This document shows, piece by piece, positions 7,409 to 17,027 of a stretch of DNA of 64,000 bases (the first letter of the stretch is position 1; every line of letters starts with the position of its first letter). Made by a program: the position numbers and the translations under genes. The notes beneath the pieces were generated by a model. The model was not told the DNA's origin. It did no database searches and was given only the letters and a program-made list of their open reading frames with translations. Source of the DNA: Comamonas thiooxydans. Its GTDB lineage: Bacteria > Pseudomonadota > Gammaproteobacteria > Burkholderiales > Burkholderiaceae_C. The stretch lies in assembly GCF_002157685.2 (NCBI RefSeq), contig NZ_AP026738.1:1240001-1304000 (forward strand). The letters run 5' to 3'.

Positions 7409-9853
7409 ATGACACATCAGGAGCAGGCTCAGCCCTTGGCTGCGCGCATCTGGCTCTGGGTTCTGGGGGCGGCGCTGGCGCTTGCCGGCCTGTTCTTCTT
7501 GATAGGCGGTGGCAAGCTCATCAGCCTGGGCGGCAGCTGGTACTTCTTGCTCGCTGGCCTGGGACTGCTGCTGTCCGGCCTGCAACTGATTCGCCGCCGC
7601 GTGAGTGGCGCATGGTTCTACCTGAGCACTTTCGGCGCGACCGTGCTGTGGGCGCTGGCCGAAGTGGGTCTGGATTACTGGAGCCTGATTTCGCGTTTGC
7701 TGGCGTTGACCTTTGCTGCCGCTGTGGTGCTGGCCAGCATGCCCTTGCTGCGCAAGGCTGGTGAGCAGGGCAAGGCGTCGCCCAGCAAGCTGCCATTTGC
7801 TGCAGCTGCGGTCATGCTGGTGGCTGGCATGGCGGCCTTTGTGTCCATGTTCCAGATTCACCCCGAGGTGCAGACCCAGCCTGCCGTGGCACGCAAGCCC
7901 GTGGATGCTGCCGGCGAGCAGAAGGACTGGAGCCACTACGGCAACAGCAGCAATAACGACCGCTTTGCCGCGCTGGATCAGATCAACGTGGACAACGTGA
8001 ACCAGTTGCAGGTGGCCTGGACTTTTCACACCGGCGACGTACCCAAGTCCACAGGCGCCGGTGCTGAAGACCAGACCACGCCGCTGCAGGTGGGCGACAA
8101 GGTGTTTGTCTGCACGCCCAGCAACAACGTGATTGCGCTCGACGCCGACACTGGCAAGCAGTTGTGGCGTCATGACACCAACTCCCATGTGGGCGGTGTG
8201 TGGGAGCGCTGCCGCGGACTGGCCTACTTTGATGCGGATGCCGTACTGGCTCAGCCCAGCGTGCCGGGATCGACTCCCGTGCAGGCGGTGAGCCTGCCTG
8301 CTGGCGCCGCCTGCAAGCGCCGCATTCTGATGAACACCATCGATGCACGTCTGTTTGCCATCAACGCTGACAACGGCGAGTTGTGCAGCGAGTTCGGCGA
8401 TCACGGCGTGGTTGACCTCAAGCAGGGCATTGGCAATGTCTCCAATCCCGCCTTCTACACCCTGACATCGGCCCCCACGGTGGCCGGCACCACGGTGGTG
8501 ATCGGCGGTCGCGTGGCCGACAACGTGCAGGTGGACATGCCAGGTGGCGTGATTCGCGGCTTCGATGTCATGACCGGCGCACAGCGCTGGGCGTTCGACT
8601 CCGGCTCAGCAACACCGAATGAAGTGCTCAAGCCCGGTGAGACCTACACCCGCTCATCGGCCAATGTCTGGGCGGGAACGACTTACGATCCCAGCTCCAA
8701 TACTGTGTACCTGCCCATGGGATCGGCCTCGGTGGACCTGTATGGCGCCACGCGCTCTGCAGCGGACCTGAAGTACGGTGCTTCCATCCTCGCGCTGGAT
8801 GCCGCCACGGGCAAGGAGAAATGGGTGTACCAGACCGTGCACAACGACTTGTGGGACTTCGACCTTCCAATGGCTCCCACGCTGATCGATTTCCCTGTGC
8901 AGGATGGCAAGACGACCCCCGCGCTGGTGGTCGGCACCAAGGCCGGTCAGATCTTTGTGCTGGACCGCCACAGCGGCAAGCCGCTGACCAAGGTGGAAGA
9001 CATTGCCGTCAAGCCCGGTCATATTCCCGGCGAAAAGTATGCCCCGACCCAGCCTCTGTCCGTGGGCATGCCGCAGATCGGCACCAAGACCCTGACCGAA
9101 GCCGATATGTGGGGCGCGACGCCGGTGGATCAACTGATCTGCCGCATCAAGTTCAAGTCCATGCGCTATGAAGGCCTGTTCACCGCGCCTGGTACCGATG
9201 TGTCGCTGAGCTTCCCGGGTTCGCTGGGCGGCATGAACTGGGGTGGCCTGTCTGCGGATCCCGGCAACAATCTGATCTTTGTGAACGACATGCGTCTGGG
9301 CCTGTGGGTGCAGATGATGCCCCAGCAGAAAAAGGACAAGCTGTCCGACGGCGGTGAAGCGCCCAACACCGGCATGGGTCAGGTGCCGCTGGGAGGCACT
9401 CCCTATGCGGTGATCAAGGATCGCTTCATGTCGCCTCTGGGCATTCCTTGCCAGAAGCCTCCGTTCGGCACGTTGACCGCCATCGACATGAAGACCCAGA
9501 AAGTGGTCTGGCAGGTGCCCGTGGGCACGGTGCAGGATCAAGGCCCCATGGGCATCAAGATGCGCATGCCCATGCCTGTTGGCCTGCCCACACTGGGCGG
9601 TACGCTGGCGACCCAGGGCGGTCTGGTGTTCTTTGCCGGCACGCAGGATTACTATCTGCGTGCCTGGGATAGCGCCACAGGCAAGGAGATCTGGAAGGGC
9701 CGACTGCCAGTTGGCAGCCAGGGCGGCCCCATGACTTACAAGTCACCCAGGACCGGCAAGCAATATGTGGTCATCTCGGCCGGCGGTGCCCGTCAGTCGC
9801 CCGACCGCGGTGACTATGTGATTGCCTACGCATTGCCCGATAGCGGCAAATAA
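7409..9853 (+). CDS. Membrane-bound PQQ-dependent dehydrogenase (glucose/quinate family)
   Basis: The 814-residue protein has four or five membrane segments in the first 150 residues and then an eight-bladed quinoprotein domain starting at about residue 170 (DWSHYGNSSNNDRFAAL). Length and layout match the Gcd/QuiA family, which oxidises a sugar or cyclic polyol in the periplasm and passes electrons to ubiquinone. Visible blade motifs include IALDADTGKQLWRHD and ILALDAATGKEKWVYQ. The stretch HNDLWDFDLPMAPTL holds the Asp expected near PQQ. Comamonads rarely use glucose, so quinate, shikimate or another polyol is as likely as glucose. It is flanked by its own terminator. No PQQ synthesis genes are nearby. 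Confidence 0.85.
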   Translation: MTHQEQAQPLAARIWLWVLGAALALAGLFFLIGGGKLISLGGSWYFLLAGLGLLLSGLQLIRRRVSGAWFYLSTFGATVLWALAEVGLDYWSLISRLLALTFAAAVVLASMPLLRKAGEQGKASPSKLPFAAAAVMLVAGMAAFVSMFQIHPEVQTQPAVARKPVDAAGEQKDWSHYGNSSNNDRFAALDQINVDNVNQLQVAWTFHTGDVPKSTGAGAEDQTTPLQVGDKVFVCTPSNNVIALDADTGKQLWRHDTNSHVGGVWERCRGLAYFDADAVLAQPSVPGSTPVQAVSLPAGAACKRRILMNTIDARLFAINADNGELCSEFGDHGVVDLKQGIGNVSNPAFYTLTSAPTVAGTTVVIGGRVADNVQVDMPGGVIRGFDVMTGAQRWAFDSGSATPNEVLKPGETYTRSSANVWAGTTYDPSSNTVYLPMGSASVDLYGATRSAADLKYGASILALDAATGKEKWVYQTVHNDLWDFDLPMAPTLIDFPVQDGKTTPALVVGTKAGQIFVLDRHSGKPLTKVEDIAVKPGHIPGEKYAPTQPLSVGMPQIGTKTLTEADMWGATPVDQLICRIKFKSMRYEGLFTAPGTDVSLSFPGSLGGMNWGGLSADPGNNLIFVNDMRLGLWVQMMPQQKKDKLSDGGEAPNTGMGQVPLGGTPYAVIKDRFMSPLGIPCQKPPFGTLTAIDMKTQKVVWQVPVGTVQDQGPMGIKMRMPMPVGLPTLGGTLATQGGLVFFAGTQDYYLRAWDSATGKEIWKGRLPVGSQGGPMTYKSPRTGKQYVVISAGGARQSPDRGDYVIAYALPDSGK

Positions 9854-9876
9854 GCGACGCAGGCATTGAACCGAAC

Positions 9877-9907
9877 AGCCATGGCTCGTCAGAGCCATGG
9901 CTTTTTT
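9877..9907 (+). terminator. Rho-independent terminator of the PQQ dehydrogenase gene
   Basis: AGCCATGGCTC (9877-9887) and GAGCCATGGCT (9892-9902) form an 11-bp perfect stem with loop GTCA, followed by TTTTTT. Confidence 0.9.
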
Positions 9908-10043
9908 CATCGCCGGGCAGCCTCAAGATGAAAAGCGCCCCTCTGGGAGGGCAGCGACCACACGCAGTGGGAAACGTGGGGGCCTTTTTTCATGCCTGCG
10001 CTGCGTGTTACGCTGGCGCGCTTGAGTCAAAGGAGATGTGGTC

Positions 10044-10715
10044 GTGAGCGAGCAGCAAGGTCTTGAAAATTCACTGAGCCAGCAGCCTTCGGCAGACGAG
10101 GCATCGGCCGATATGCGCCGAGCCCTGCTGGACGCGGGCAAGACCGAGTTTGCCAATTACGGCTATGACGGAGCGCGGCTGGAACGCATTGCCGCCAAGG
10201 CGGGCTGCGCCAAGCGCATGCTCTATTACTACTTTGGCAACAAGAAGGACGTGTACCTCGCGGTCATCGAGCAGAGCTACTCGGATATTCGCGAGTCGGA
10301 GGAGCAGCTCAATCTCGATGCGCTGGAGCCCTTGCAGGCGCTGCATGCGCTGGCGCAAAGGAGCTTCGAGTATCACGAGCAGAACCAGGAGTTCACGCGT
10401 CTGGTGCTGCAGGAGAATTTCCAGGGCGGCGAGATGCTGGGCCAGATCTCCAAGACCGAGCTGTTGCGCAAGGCGGCGCTGGAGCCGATCGAGCGCATTT
10501 TGCAGCGCGGCGTGGCGCAGGGCCTGTTCAAGGATCAGCTGACCGCTGTCGATGTCCACTATCTGATTTCGGCCCTGTCCGGCTTCCGCGTGGATCATGC
10601 TGCGACCTGGCAGAGCCTGCTGCAGGTCGACCTGTTGGGCGACAACTTGCGCGAGCGCCATCTGCAGTTGCTGCTCAATCAGCTCAATGCTCTGGTTTGC
10701 AAGGAGCAGGGCTGA
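10044..10715 (+). CDS. TetR/AcrR-family transcriptional regulator
   Basis: The protein is 223 residues when read from GTG 10044, which sits 8 bases after AAGGAG; an upstream GTG at 10038 is too close to that site. The N-terminal helix-turn-helix covers about residues 20-70 (LDAGKTEFANYGYDGARLE, then RMLYYYFGNKKDVYLAVIE). The C-terminal domain resembles the TetR_C_6/RutR-type ligand domain (ALHALAQRSFEYHEQNQEFTRLV). It may control the preceding PQQ dehydrogenase or the ABC unit converging on it from the right, whose last gene stops one base away. The ligand is unknown. Confidence 0.88.
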   Translation: MSEQQGLENSLSQQPSADEASADMRRALLDAGKTEFANYGYDGARLERIAAKAGCAKRMLYYYFGNKKDVYLAVIEQSYSDIRESEEQLNLDALEPLQALHALAQRSFEYHEQNQEFTRLVLQENFQGGEMLGQISKTELLRKAALEPIERILQRGVAQGLFKDQLTAVDVHYLISALSGFRVDHAATWQSLLQVDLLGDNLRERHLQLLLNQLNALVCKEQG

Positions 10716-10716
10716 T

Positions 10717-11889
10717 CTAAAGCCTTAGCGCATTCGCATAGCCGGTCATTTCCAGGTAACCGCTGCCTACGCGGACGCTTTTGCCGTCGGCGCCGATGCT
10801 GCGCAGCTCGCACAGACCCTCCCAGTAAATGGCGCCAGTGCTGGCGCGGCTGTCCAGTTCCTGGTCGTCCACCAGCGCATGAACCTCGAAACGGCCCGCG
10901 GGCGTCTGCACGCTCCAGGCTACGGGATAGCTGGCCTTGCTGTGCGGGCTGTTCCAGTGGCGCAGCGGTTTGAACCGTACCTGATCGGCGGCAAATATTT
11001 GCGCGCTCTGGTTCGGCGCGCGGAATGAGCCACCGGCCCAGAGCGCCGATCCATTGCGTCGGCGCAGATGAAAGGCCGTGAGGGCGCTGCCGTCATCGAG
11101 ATTCATGCCTATCCAGTCCCAGCCCTGGGCTTCCGGGTCCATGATGGCCGCGCTGCATTCATGGTCCAGCCAGGCGCGGTTGTGTGCGCTGGCTTGCACA
11201 GGCAGTTGCTGCCCGCCCACTGTGATGGAGCCGCTGACCTTGAGCTGAGGCTGGCTGTAGTAGTAGCTGGCCTGTTCCTCACGCGGGCCTTTGCGTGACA
11301 GACCGTCCCGGCCCTGCAGCAGCAGTGGCTGCGTGGCATCAAATTCAAGATCCAGCGTGAAGTCTTGGGCTCTCAGCAAGGCACGGTAGCGGCTGGCCTG
11401 AGCGGCGCTTTGGCCTTGCACGGGCCGGCGTTGCAGATACCAGTCGCTGAGATGCACATCGGTATCGTTTTCGCTGGCCCCGGCCAGACCCAGGCCCGCG
11501 CGCGCCATACGCTGGTCATGGCGCAGCTTTTGGCCTTCGACATCGCACAGGGCCGCATGGGCGAAGATCAACTGCTTGGCCGCGAGCGCCGATTGCAGGC
11601 CTTGCGCGGCTTCGACGCGCGAGCGAAAGAAAGTCAGCTGAAAGCCCCAGGGCTTGCCGCCGGCCTGCAACTGTCCGGTGATGTACCACCACTCGGTCTG
11701 CAGATCCGGGTGGCTGCCAAAGTCGCGCGGAAACTGCAGGGTCTTGAGCGGCAAAGCCGAGGCTGGCAGAGGCAGGCCCAGAGCCGCCCAGCCCAGGCCG
11801 GCAGCAGCCAGCCTCTGCAGGGACTGCCTGCGTGACAGGGCCAGCAGTGCCGGCTGTTGAGGCTGGGAGGGCGTGGGCTGATAAGGCAT
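10717..11889 (-). CDS. AttH/CrtC-like lipocalin-domain protein, probably exported
   Basis: The 390-residue protein has the features of the AttH/carotenoid-1,2-hydratase-like lipocalin family. The first is the FPRDFGSHPDLQTEWWYITG motif near residues 53-72, then GFQLTFFRSR. Later motifs are WLDHECSAAIMDPEAQGWDW and YWEGLCELRS. The N-terminus has SRRQSLQRLAAAG followed by a hydrophobic stretch, so Tat export is likely. In other bacteria AttH genes accompany an ABC exporter (AttE-G) like the one upstream here. The protein may act on or bind the exported lipid-like molecule; that is inference. It is the last gene of a four-gene minus-strand unit. Confidence 0.8.
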   Translation of the reverse strand: MPYQPTPSQPQQPALLALSRRQSLQRLAAAGLGWAALGLPLPASALPLKTLQFPRDFGSHPDLQTEWWYITGQLQAGGKPWGFQLTFFRSRVEAAQGLQSALAAKQLIFAHAALCDVEGQKLRHDQRMARAGLGLAGASENDTDVHLSDWYLQRRPVQGQSAAQASRYRALLRAQDFTLDLEFDATQPLLLQGRDGLSRKGPREEQASYYYSQPQLKVSGSITVGGQQLPVQASAHNRAWLDHECSAAIMDPEAQGWDWIGMNLDDGSALTAFHLRRRNGSALWAGGSFRAPNQSAQIFAADQVRFKPLRHWNSPHSKASYPVAWSVQTPAGRFEVHALVDDQELDSRASTGAIYWEGLCELRSIGADGKSVRVGSGYLEMTGYANALRL

Positions 11890-11952
11890 GGCCCATTGTC
11901 GCCCAGCCGATCAGCGCAACGCCACGGAACCGAGGTCCTGCTTTGCGCGGGC

Positions 11953-12393
11953 TCAGCCTATATCGACCAGGGGAACGATCACCATCCAGCTGACCCCGAA
12001 GCGGTCGGTCACCACGCCGAAACGACGCGCAAAAAACGTGGTGTCCAGCGCCATCTGTACCTTGCCGCCCTGACCGATGGCGGCAAAGATGCGGTCGGCC
12101 TCATTCTCGCTGGGCGCGGTGATAGACAGAGAAAAGCCTTTGAAGTCAGGCTTGCCGCCGTTCATGCCGTCGGATGCCATGATCTGCGTCTCGCCAATCT
12201 GGACATTGGCGTGCATGATTTTTTCGGGATCCATCTGGCCTGGGCCGCAGCCTTGCTGGCTCGATGACTCGGGCTGCGGCGGAGCATCCTTGTAGCGCAT
12301 CAGCATGGTGATCTCGGCCCCCAGAGCGGCCTGGTAGAAATCCAGGGCCTCTTCGCAGCGGCCATCGAAAAACAGATAGGGCTGGATTTGCAT
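11953..12393 (-). CDS. VOC-family (PhnB-like glyoxalase fold) protein
   Basis: The 146-residue protein begins MQIQPYLFFDGRCEEALDFY, the standard start of PhnB-like VOC proteins. It carries the paired beta-alpha-beta-beta-beta halves of the glyoxalase/bleomycin-resistance fold. MHANVQIGETQIMASDG and the closing FGVVTDRFGVSWMVIVP are typical of the subgroup. The start has AGGAG 5 bases upstream. The enzymatic role of PhnB-like proteins is mostly undetermined. It sits between the ABC permease and the AttH-like gene, 87 bases after the permease stop and 63 bases before the AttH-like start, so co-transcription is plausible. Confidence 0.85.
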   Translation of the reverse strand: MQIQPYLFFDGRCEEALDFYQAALGAEITMLMRYKDAPPQPESSSQQGCGPGQMDPEKIMHANVQIGETQIMASDGMNGGKPDFKGFSLSITAPSENEADRIFAAIGQGGKVQMALDTTFFARRFGVVTDRFGVSWMVIVPLVDIG

Positions 12394-12480
12394 ACGAACT
12401 CCTCGCAGCGATTAAGGTTTCATTGTGCGCCGCGCCATGGGTCAATCATGTGAAAAACGCTGACAGGGGTGCAGGTATAG

Positions 12481-15129
12481 CTACCAGTCCTCCTTGACGG
12501 CCAGCACCGCGTCGGCACTGGCGGCCCGGCGTCCGGCCAGCCAGGCGGTGATGACGCCTGCCAGCACCACGGCAGCATCCAGTGCCAGCAGGCGCAGCAG
12601 GGGTAGGCGCAGCTCCATGGTCCAGTGAAAGCTCTGCGGGTTGACCACATGCACGAGGATCACGGCCACGCCCAGGCCCAGCAGCGTGCCGGCGATGGTG
12701 CCCAGCAGGGTCCAGGCCAGACCCTCGGCGGCGACCACGCTCAGCACATTGCGGCGCGTCAGGCCCAGATGGGCCAGCAGTCCGAACTCCTTGCGCCTGG
12801 CCAGCACCTGGGCGCTGAAGCTGGCGGCAATGCCGAACAGGCCTATGCCTATGGCCACAGCCTGCAGCCAGTAGGTGACGGCAAAGCTGCGATCGAAAAT
12901 GCGCAGGGAGCGCTCGCGCAGCGCCTGGCTGCTGACAAACTCCAGCGCAGGAGGCGACTGCCCCGGCGTGCCGAGGGCCTGCTCTATCGCTGCCTGCAGA
13001 TCGGTGCCTGACAGCTGGCTTTGGGACTTCGGCCAGACGGCGATCTCGCTGATCTGCGCTGCATTGCCTGCATGACCCACCAGCGCCAGATAGTCCTTCC
13101 AGTCCAGGGCCACGGCACCGAACTGACGCACATAGTCGCGCCACACGGATGCTATGTAAAAAGAAGCTTCCCGCGTTTGGTGGTCATGGGTTTGAAGGCT
13201 GAAAGCCTTGGAAAGCAGCGGCCAGCTGTCGCCGGGCTTGAGGCCGTAGAGCTGGGCCACGGCTTCGCTGATGTGCACGGCAATGCCTGGGCGTGTCTCA
13301 TGGATTGGGCCTTCCACCCAGGGAAGCTGCATGGCCTGCTGCCCTTGAAGAGGTCGAATCAGCAGACTCAGGGCCGGGCGTTCGGGGCTGAGTACCAGTG
13401 GGCTGCTGCGCATGGCCTGTGCTCGTTCTATGCCGGGTAGCTGCTCCAGGCGCTGCGCCGCATCGGCCGGCAGCAGGGCCGCATCGACACGGCTGGAGCC
13501 GCCGGCGGCGCGTACATACAGGGGAGCGGGCAACACGGCGTCCAGCCATTCCATCATGCTGCCGCGAAAGCTGGTGACCATCACCGTCAGGGCCACGGCC
13601 AGGCTCAGACTGGCCACCACGCCGCCCACGGCCACGGTAGTGGCGTGGCGCATGCGCCGCGCGCGCTCCAGCGCCAGCATGGCCAGCGGCTGGTGCGAGA
13701 AGGCGTTGGGCACCAGTGCCAGCACAGCCCCCAGCAGCCAGGGCAGGGCTGCCATGCCGCCCAGCAACAGCAGGCCCACGGCCATATAGGCGGCCAGCGG
13801 GACACCTGCGACCGGCGGCATAAAGGCCAGCACCAGGCTGGCTGCAAGCAGTGCCACAGCGGGCCACAGGCGCGGCGCTCTCTCATGCGTGCTGCCCAGT
13901 CCCTTGAGCGTGGCCGCTGGCGGCAAATCCATGGCAGCGCGTGCCGGCCACCAGGCCCCGGCCAGTGTGGCGGCAAGGCCCAGCAGACCGAAGACCAGCG
14001 CCGCCACAGGGCTCCAGTGAAGGGCAGGCTGCACGCCGGCAAAGAATCCGCCGCCCAGATCGCCGCCCAGCACCTGCAGCGCCAGCCAGGCCAGCGCCGT
14101 ACCCAGCGCGATGCCGGCCAGGCTGCCTATCAGCCCCAGTGCCAGCGCTTCCAGCAGCACCAGTGCCATGCGCTGGCGAGGCGTGGCTCCGAGCACGGCC
14201 AGCAGCGCAAACTGCGGCGCGCGCTGTGCCACGCTGAGCGCCAGTACCGAGAACACCAGAAATGCTCCCGTGAACAAGGCCACCAGCGCCAGCACCGTGA
14301 GGTTGACGCGGTAGGCGCGCGACATCTCGCCCACGCGCTGCTGATCGTCGCTGGGCTGTTGGATCAGTATCTGGTCTTGCCAGGCCGTCAATGCGTGCAG
14401 GGTGGTGCTCACCTGGCTGCGGCTGGCGCTGTCGGTCAGCAAAAGGTCCAGCCGGTCGATACGGTCAAACAGGCCGAGCTTCTGCTGCAGTGCGGCAATG
14501 TCCATGACTGCGACCGGTGCGCCGCTGGCGGCGACCGTACCCGCAATGCGCAACTGCTGGGCCTGGCCATTGAGCAGCCATTGCATGGGGGCGTTGACGG
14601 CTTGTTCAGGACTCAGTCGCAGGGCCTGCAAGGCGGCGGCATTGAGAAACACGGCGTCGGGAGCAAACAGATCGAGCCGGTTGCCGCCTTCAAACAGGCG
14701 CGGCATCAGTGCCGGGGCGACAGGGGCTAACTTGAGGGCATCGCTGCCGAGCACACGCAAGCTCACGCCCTGCGCTGCCCCTTGCGTGCTGCGCGTCTGC
14801 GGGTCTGCGTTGCTGCCGGACAGCAACACCGTGGTTTCGACCCAGGGCACGGCGCTGGCGACGCCCGGGGTCTGAGCCACCTGGGGATAGAGCGCCAGCG
14901 GCAGGCCGCCCTGCATGGCGTGCAGTTGCAGATCGGGCTGGCCGTTGACGCTGCGCACCGCCCTGGAAAATTCGTCCAGCGCCGACTGGTTGATTACATG
15001 GACGGCAAAGCCCAGCGCCACGCCCAGCATGATGGCAATCAGCGCCGTGGCCGTGCGCCAGGGATGCTGGCGCAGCTCCTGCCAGGAGAAGCTGGTCAGC
15101 AGCAGAAGAAGCGGGGGGCGTGAAGTCAC
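12481..15129 (-). CDS. FtsX-like ABC transporter permease, 882 residues
   Basis: The protein has an N-terminal membrane segment near residues 20-45, a large extracytoplasmic domain, and two FtsX/MacB-type four-helix modules. The first module begins near residue 270 (LTVLALVALFTGAFLVFSVLALS). The second is at the C-terminus (VTYWLQAVAIGIGLFGIAASF). The doubled FtsX arrangement is that of AttF/G-like and lipoprotein- or lipid-handling exporters. The start is GTG, overlapping the ATPase stop as GTGA, so the two are coupled. It probably moves a hydrophobic substrate or transmits mechanical force, as MacB-type pumps do. Confidence 0.85.
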   Translation of the reverse strand: MTSRPPLLLLLTSFSWQELRQHPWRTATALIAIMLGVALGFAVHVINQSALDEFSRAVRSVNGQPDLQLHAMQGGLPLALYPQVAQTPGVASAVPWVETTVLLSGSNADPQTRSTQGAAQGVSLRVLGSDALKLAPVAPALMPRLFEGGNRLDLFAPDAVFLNAAALQALRLSPEQAVNAPMQWLLNGQAQQLRIAGTVAASGAPVAVMDIAALQQKLGLFDRIDRLDLLLTDSASRSQVSTTLHALTAWQDQILIQQPSDDQQRVGEMSRAYRVNLTVLALVALFTGAFLVFSVLALSVAQRAPQFALLAVLGATPRQRMALVLLEALALGLIGSLAGIALGTALAWLALQVLGGDLGGGFFAGVQPALHWSPVAALVFGLLGLAATLAGAWWPARAAMDLPPAATLKGLGSTHERAPRLWPAVALLAASLVLAFMPPVAGVPLAAYMAVGLLLLGGMAALPWLLGAVLALVPNAFSHQPLAMLALERARRMRHATTVAVGGVVASLSLAVALTVMVTSFRGSMMEWLDAVLPAPLYVRAAGGSSRVDAALLPADAAQRLEQLPGIERAQAMRSSPLVLSPERPALSLLIRPLQGQQAMQLPWVEGPIHETRPGIAVHISEAVAQLYGLKPGDSWPLLSKAFSLQTHDHQTREASFYIASVWRDYVRQFGAVALDWKDYLALVGHAGNAAQISEIAVWPKSQSQLSGTDLQAAIEQALGTPGQSPPALEFVSSQALRERSLRIFDRSFAVTYWLQAVAIGIGLFGIAASFSAQVLARRKEFGLLAHLGLTRRNVLSVVAAEGLAWTLLGTIAGTLLGLGVAVILVHVVNPQSFHWTMELRLPLLRLLALDAAVVLAGVITAWLAGRRAASADAVLAVKEDW

Positions 15130-15860
15130 AGGCCTAGCGATGTTTGCTGCGACACCGAGAGTTCGGCCTGCATGCCATCGGCCGTCAGTCGCAGAACGCG
15201 GTCGGCGCGTCTGGCCGCGTCTGCGGAATGGGTGACCAGTACCAGCGCCGTGCCGTTGTCGCGGGTTTGCTGCAGCAGCAAATCCATGATCTGCTGGGCA
15301 GTGGACGGATCGAGATTGCCCGTGGGCTCATCGGCCAGCAGCAGAGGCGGTGAATGCACCAGGGCACGCGCTATGGCCACGCGCTGCAACTGGCCGCCGC
15401 TGAGCTGCTGGGGCAGGCGCTGGCCCAGACCCGCGAGTCCCACGGCTTGCAGCACCTGCTGCACGCGCTGCTGCCCCTGCACGTCCATGCGGCCCAGCAG
15501 CATCAGCGGCAGGGCAACGTTCTGCGCCACATCGAGATGGGGAAGGACATGAAAGGCCTGGAACACAAAGCCCAGATGCGCGCGCCGCCAGATGGCGCGC
15601 CGGGCTTCATCGAGTATGGACAGATCCGTGCCGTTGTGCAGAACCCGGCCTTGCTGCCAGCTGTCCAGCCCGGCCAGGCAGTTGAGAAAGGTGGACTTGC
15701 CCACGCCTGAGTTGCCGACGATGGCGACAAACTCGCCGGCGGCGATCTCGCAACTCACCTGCGCGAAGACCGTGGTCTGGGCCTCGCCCTCGCCATAGCG
15801 TTTGGCAAGGTCGCTGATCTGCAGCAGCGGATGGGCATGGGATGAGTCGGTGGCAGCCAT
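15126..15860 (-). CDS. ABC transporter ATP-binding protein, MacB/LolD type
   Basis: The 244-residue ATPase has Walker A GNSGVGKST near residues 48-56, signature LSGGQLQRVAIARALVHSP, and Walker B LLLADEPTGNLD. The FQAFHVLPHLDVAQNVALPL motif is characteristic of the LolD/MacB subfamily, which partners FtsX-like permeases. It is the first gene of the exporter unit and its TGA overlaps the GTG of the permease. It powers that permease in the inner membrane. The next gene upstream in the minus direction is miaA, 38 bases away. Confidence 0.92.
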   Translation of the reverse strand: MAATDSSHAHPLLQISDLAKRYGEGEAQTTVFAQVSCEIAAGEFVAIVGNSGVGKSTFLNCLAGLDSWQQGRVLHNGTDLSILDEARRAIWRRAHLGFVFQAFHVLPHLDVAQNVALPLMLLGRMDVQGQQRVQQVLQAVGLAGLGQRLPQQLSGGQLQRVAIARALVHSPPLLLADEPTGNLDPSTAQQIMDLLLQQTRDNGTALVLVTHSADAARRADRVLRLTADGMQAELSVSQQTSLGL

Positions 15861-15898
15861 GCAGCGATCTTAACGATGGGCGGCTGCGGTCGTGCTTC

Positions 15899-16906
15899 TT
15901 AGCTGGCGTCTTGCTGCGCCGCGTCAATGGCCGCCATGGCGGCATCCAGCAGTTGCTGCTGGGCGCCGGGCGCATCGCAGGCAATGGCATGGCGCTGGGG
16001 CATGGAGCGCAGCCAGGTGATCTGGCGCTTGGCCAGCTGGCGTGTGGCGGCGATGCCGCGCTCGCGCAGGCCTGCCATGTCCAGCGGCTTGCCGGGATCG
16101 GCCTCCAACGCGTCCAGCGCTTCCCAGGCCTGGCGATAGCCCACGCAGCGCATCGAGGGCAGATCCAGATGCAGATCGCCGCGCGCGCGCAGGCTGCGCA
16201 CTTCGTCGAGGAAGCCTTGTTCCAGCATCAGATCAAAGCGCAGCGCAATGCGCTGGTGCAGCCAGGCTCGCTCTGCAGGCTCCAGCGAGAAAAGCATTGC
16301 AAGTCCCATCTGTTCTGCAGGGCCTGTCTTGCTCCTGCTCGTGTGAAAGCTCGAAAGCGGTTTGCCGGAGACCTGCCAGACCTCGAGCGCGCGCTGAATG
16401 CGCTGGCTGTCGCCGGGGGCCAGGCGTGCGGCGGTGACGGGGTCCACCTGGGCCAGTCTGGCATGCATGGCGGGCCAGCCCAGTTCGGCGGCCTGTGCGT
16501 CCAGCATGGCGCGCACTTCGGGGTTGGCCGCGGGCATATCGTCCAGCCCGTCCATCAGCGCCTTGAAGTACAGCATGGTGCCGCCCACCAGCAGCGGTAT
16601 GGCCTGGCGGGAGCGGATTTCGGCAACCAGGGTCTGCGTGTCGCGCACGAACTCGGCCGCACTATAGGCCTGCAGCGGATCGATGATGTCGATGAGGTGA
16701 TGCGGGACGGCGGCCAGCTCTGCTGCCGTGGGCTTGGCTGTGCCTATGTCCATGCCCTTGTAGACCAGGGCGGAATCCACGCTGATGATCTCGGCCTTCT
16801 GCCCGCGCTGTGCCAGGCGCTCGGCCAGTGCCAGCGCCGCCGCAGTCTTGCCCGAGGCAGTGGGGCCGGCAATGGCGATACAGGGCAGGGCGTGGGCAGC
16901 AGTCAT
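15899..16906 (-). CDS. miaA: tRNA dimethylallyltransferase
   Basis: The enzyme adds a dimethylallyl group to A37 of tRNAs that read codons starting with U. The 335-residue form starts at ATG 16906 (MTAAHALPC). A longer frame from ATG 16957 would lie inside a perfect palindrome and adds a non-conserved N-terminus. Motifs are the P-loop GPTASGKT, the [16 protein letters not shown] block, [16 protein letters not shown], and the tRNA-handling [12 protein letters not shown] and [13 protein letters not shown] segments. In E. coli miaA directly follows mutL; here about 16 kb separates them. Confidence 0.95.
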   Translation of the reverse strand: MTAAHALPCIAIAGPTASGKTAAALALAERLAQRGQKAEIISVDSALVYKGMDIGTAKPTAAELAAVPHHLIDIIDPLQAYSAAEFVRDTQTLVAEIRSRQAIPLLVGGTMLYFKALMDGLDDMPAANPEVRAMLDAQAAELGWPAMHARLAQVDPVTAARLAPGDSQRIQRALEVWQVSGKPLSSFHTSRSKTGPAEQMGLAMLFSLEPAERAWLHQRIALRFDLMLEQGFLDEVRSLRARGDLHLDLPSMRCVGYRQAWEALDALEADPGKPLDMAGLRERGIAATRQLAKRQITWLRSMPQRHAIACDAPGAQQQLLDAAMAAIDAAQQDAS

Positions 16907-16933
16907 GGGGCGAAATCCGTACAGGTCAAAGCA

Positions 16934-16966
16934 CAAGAACCAATGACCGCCGGTCATTGGTTCTTG
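16934..16966. repeat. Perfect 15-bp inverted repeat upstream of miaA
   Basis: CAAGAACCAATGACC (16934-16948) and GGTCATTGGTTCTTG (16952-16966) are separated by GCC. No T-run follows on either side. It lies between the sulfatase stop and the miaA start, both on the minus strand. It may be an mRNA hairpin, a processing site or an operator. Confidence 0.65.
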
Positions 16967-17027
16967 CTGGTTGTGAAGGATAACGCAGCCTGCCGCCTTG
17001 CGGCAGCGGCGGGGCTTAGTGCCCTGC

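Noticed and set aside
16907..16957. Longer N-terminus for miaA from ATG 16957
   Set aside because: The extension lies within a perfect palindrome and does not resemble MiaA; ATG 16906 fits the family start.
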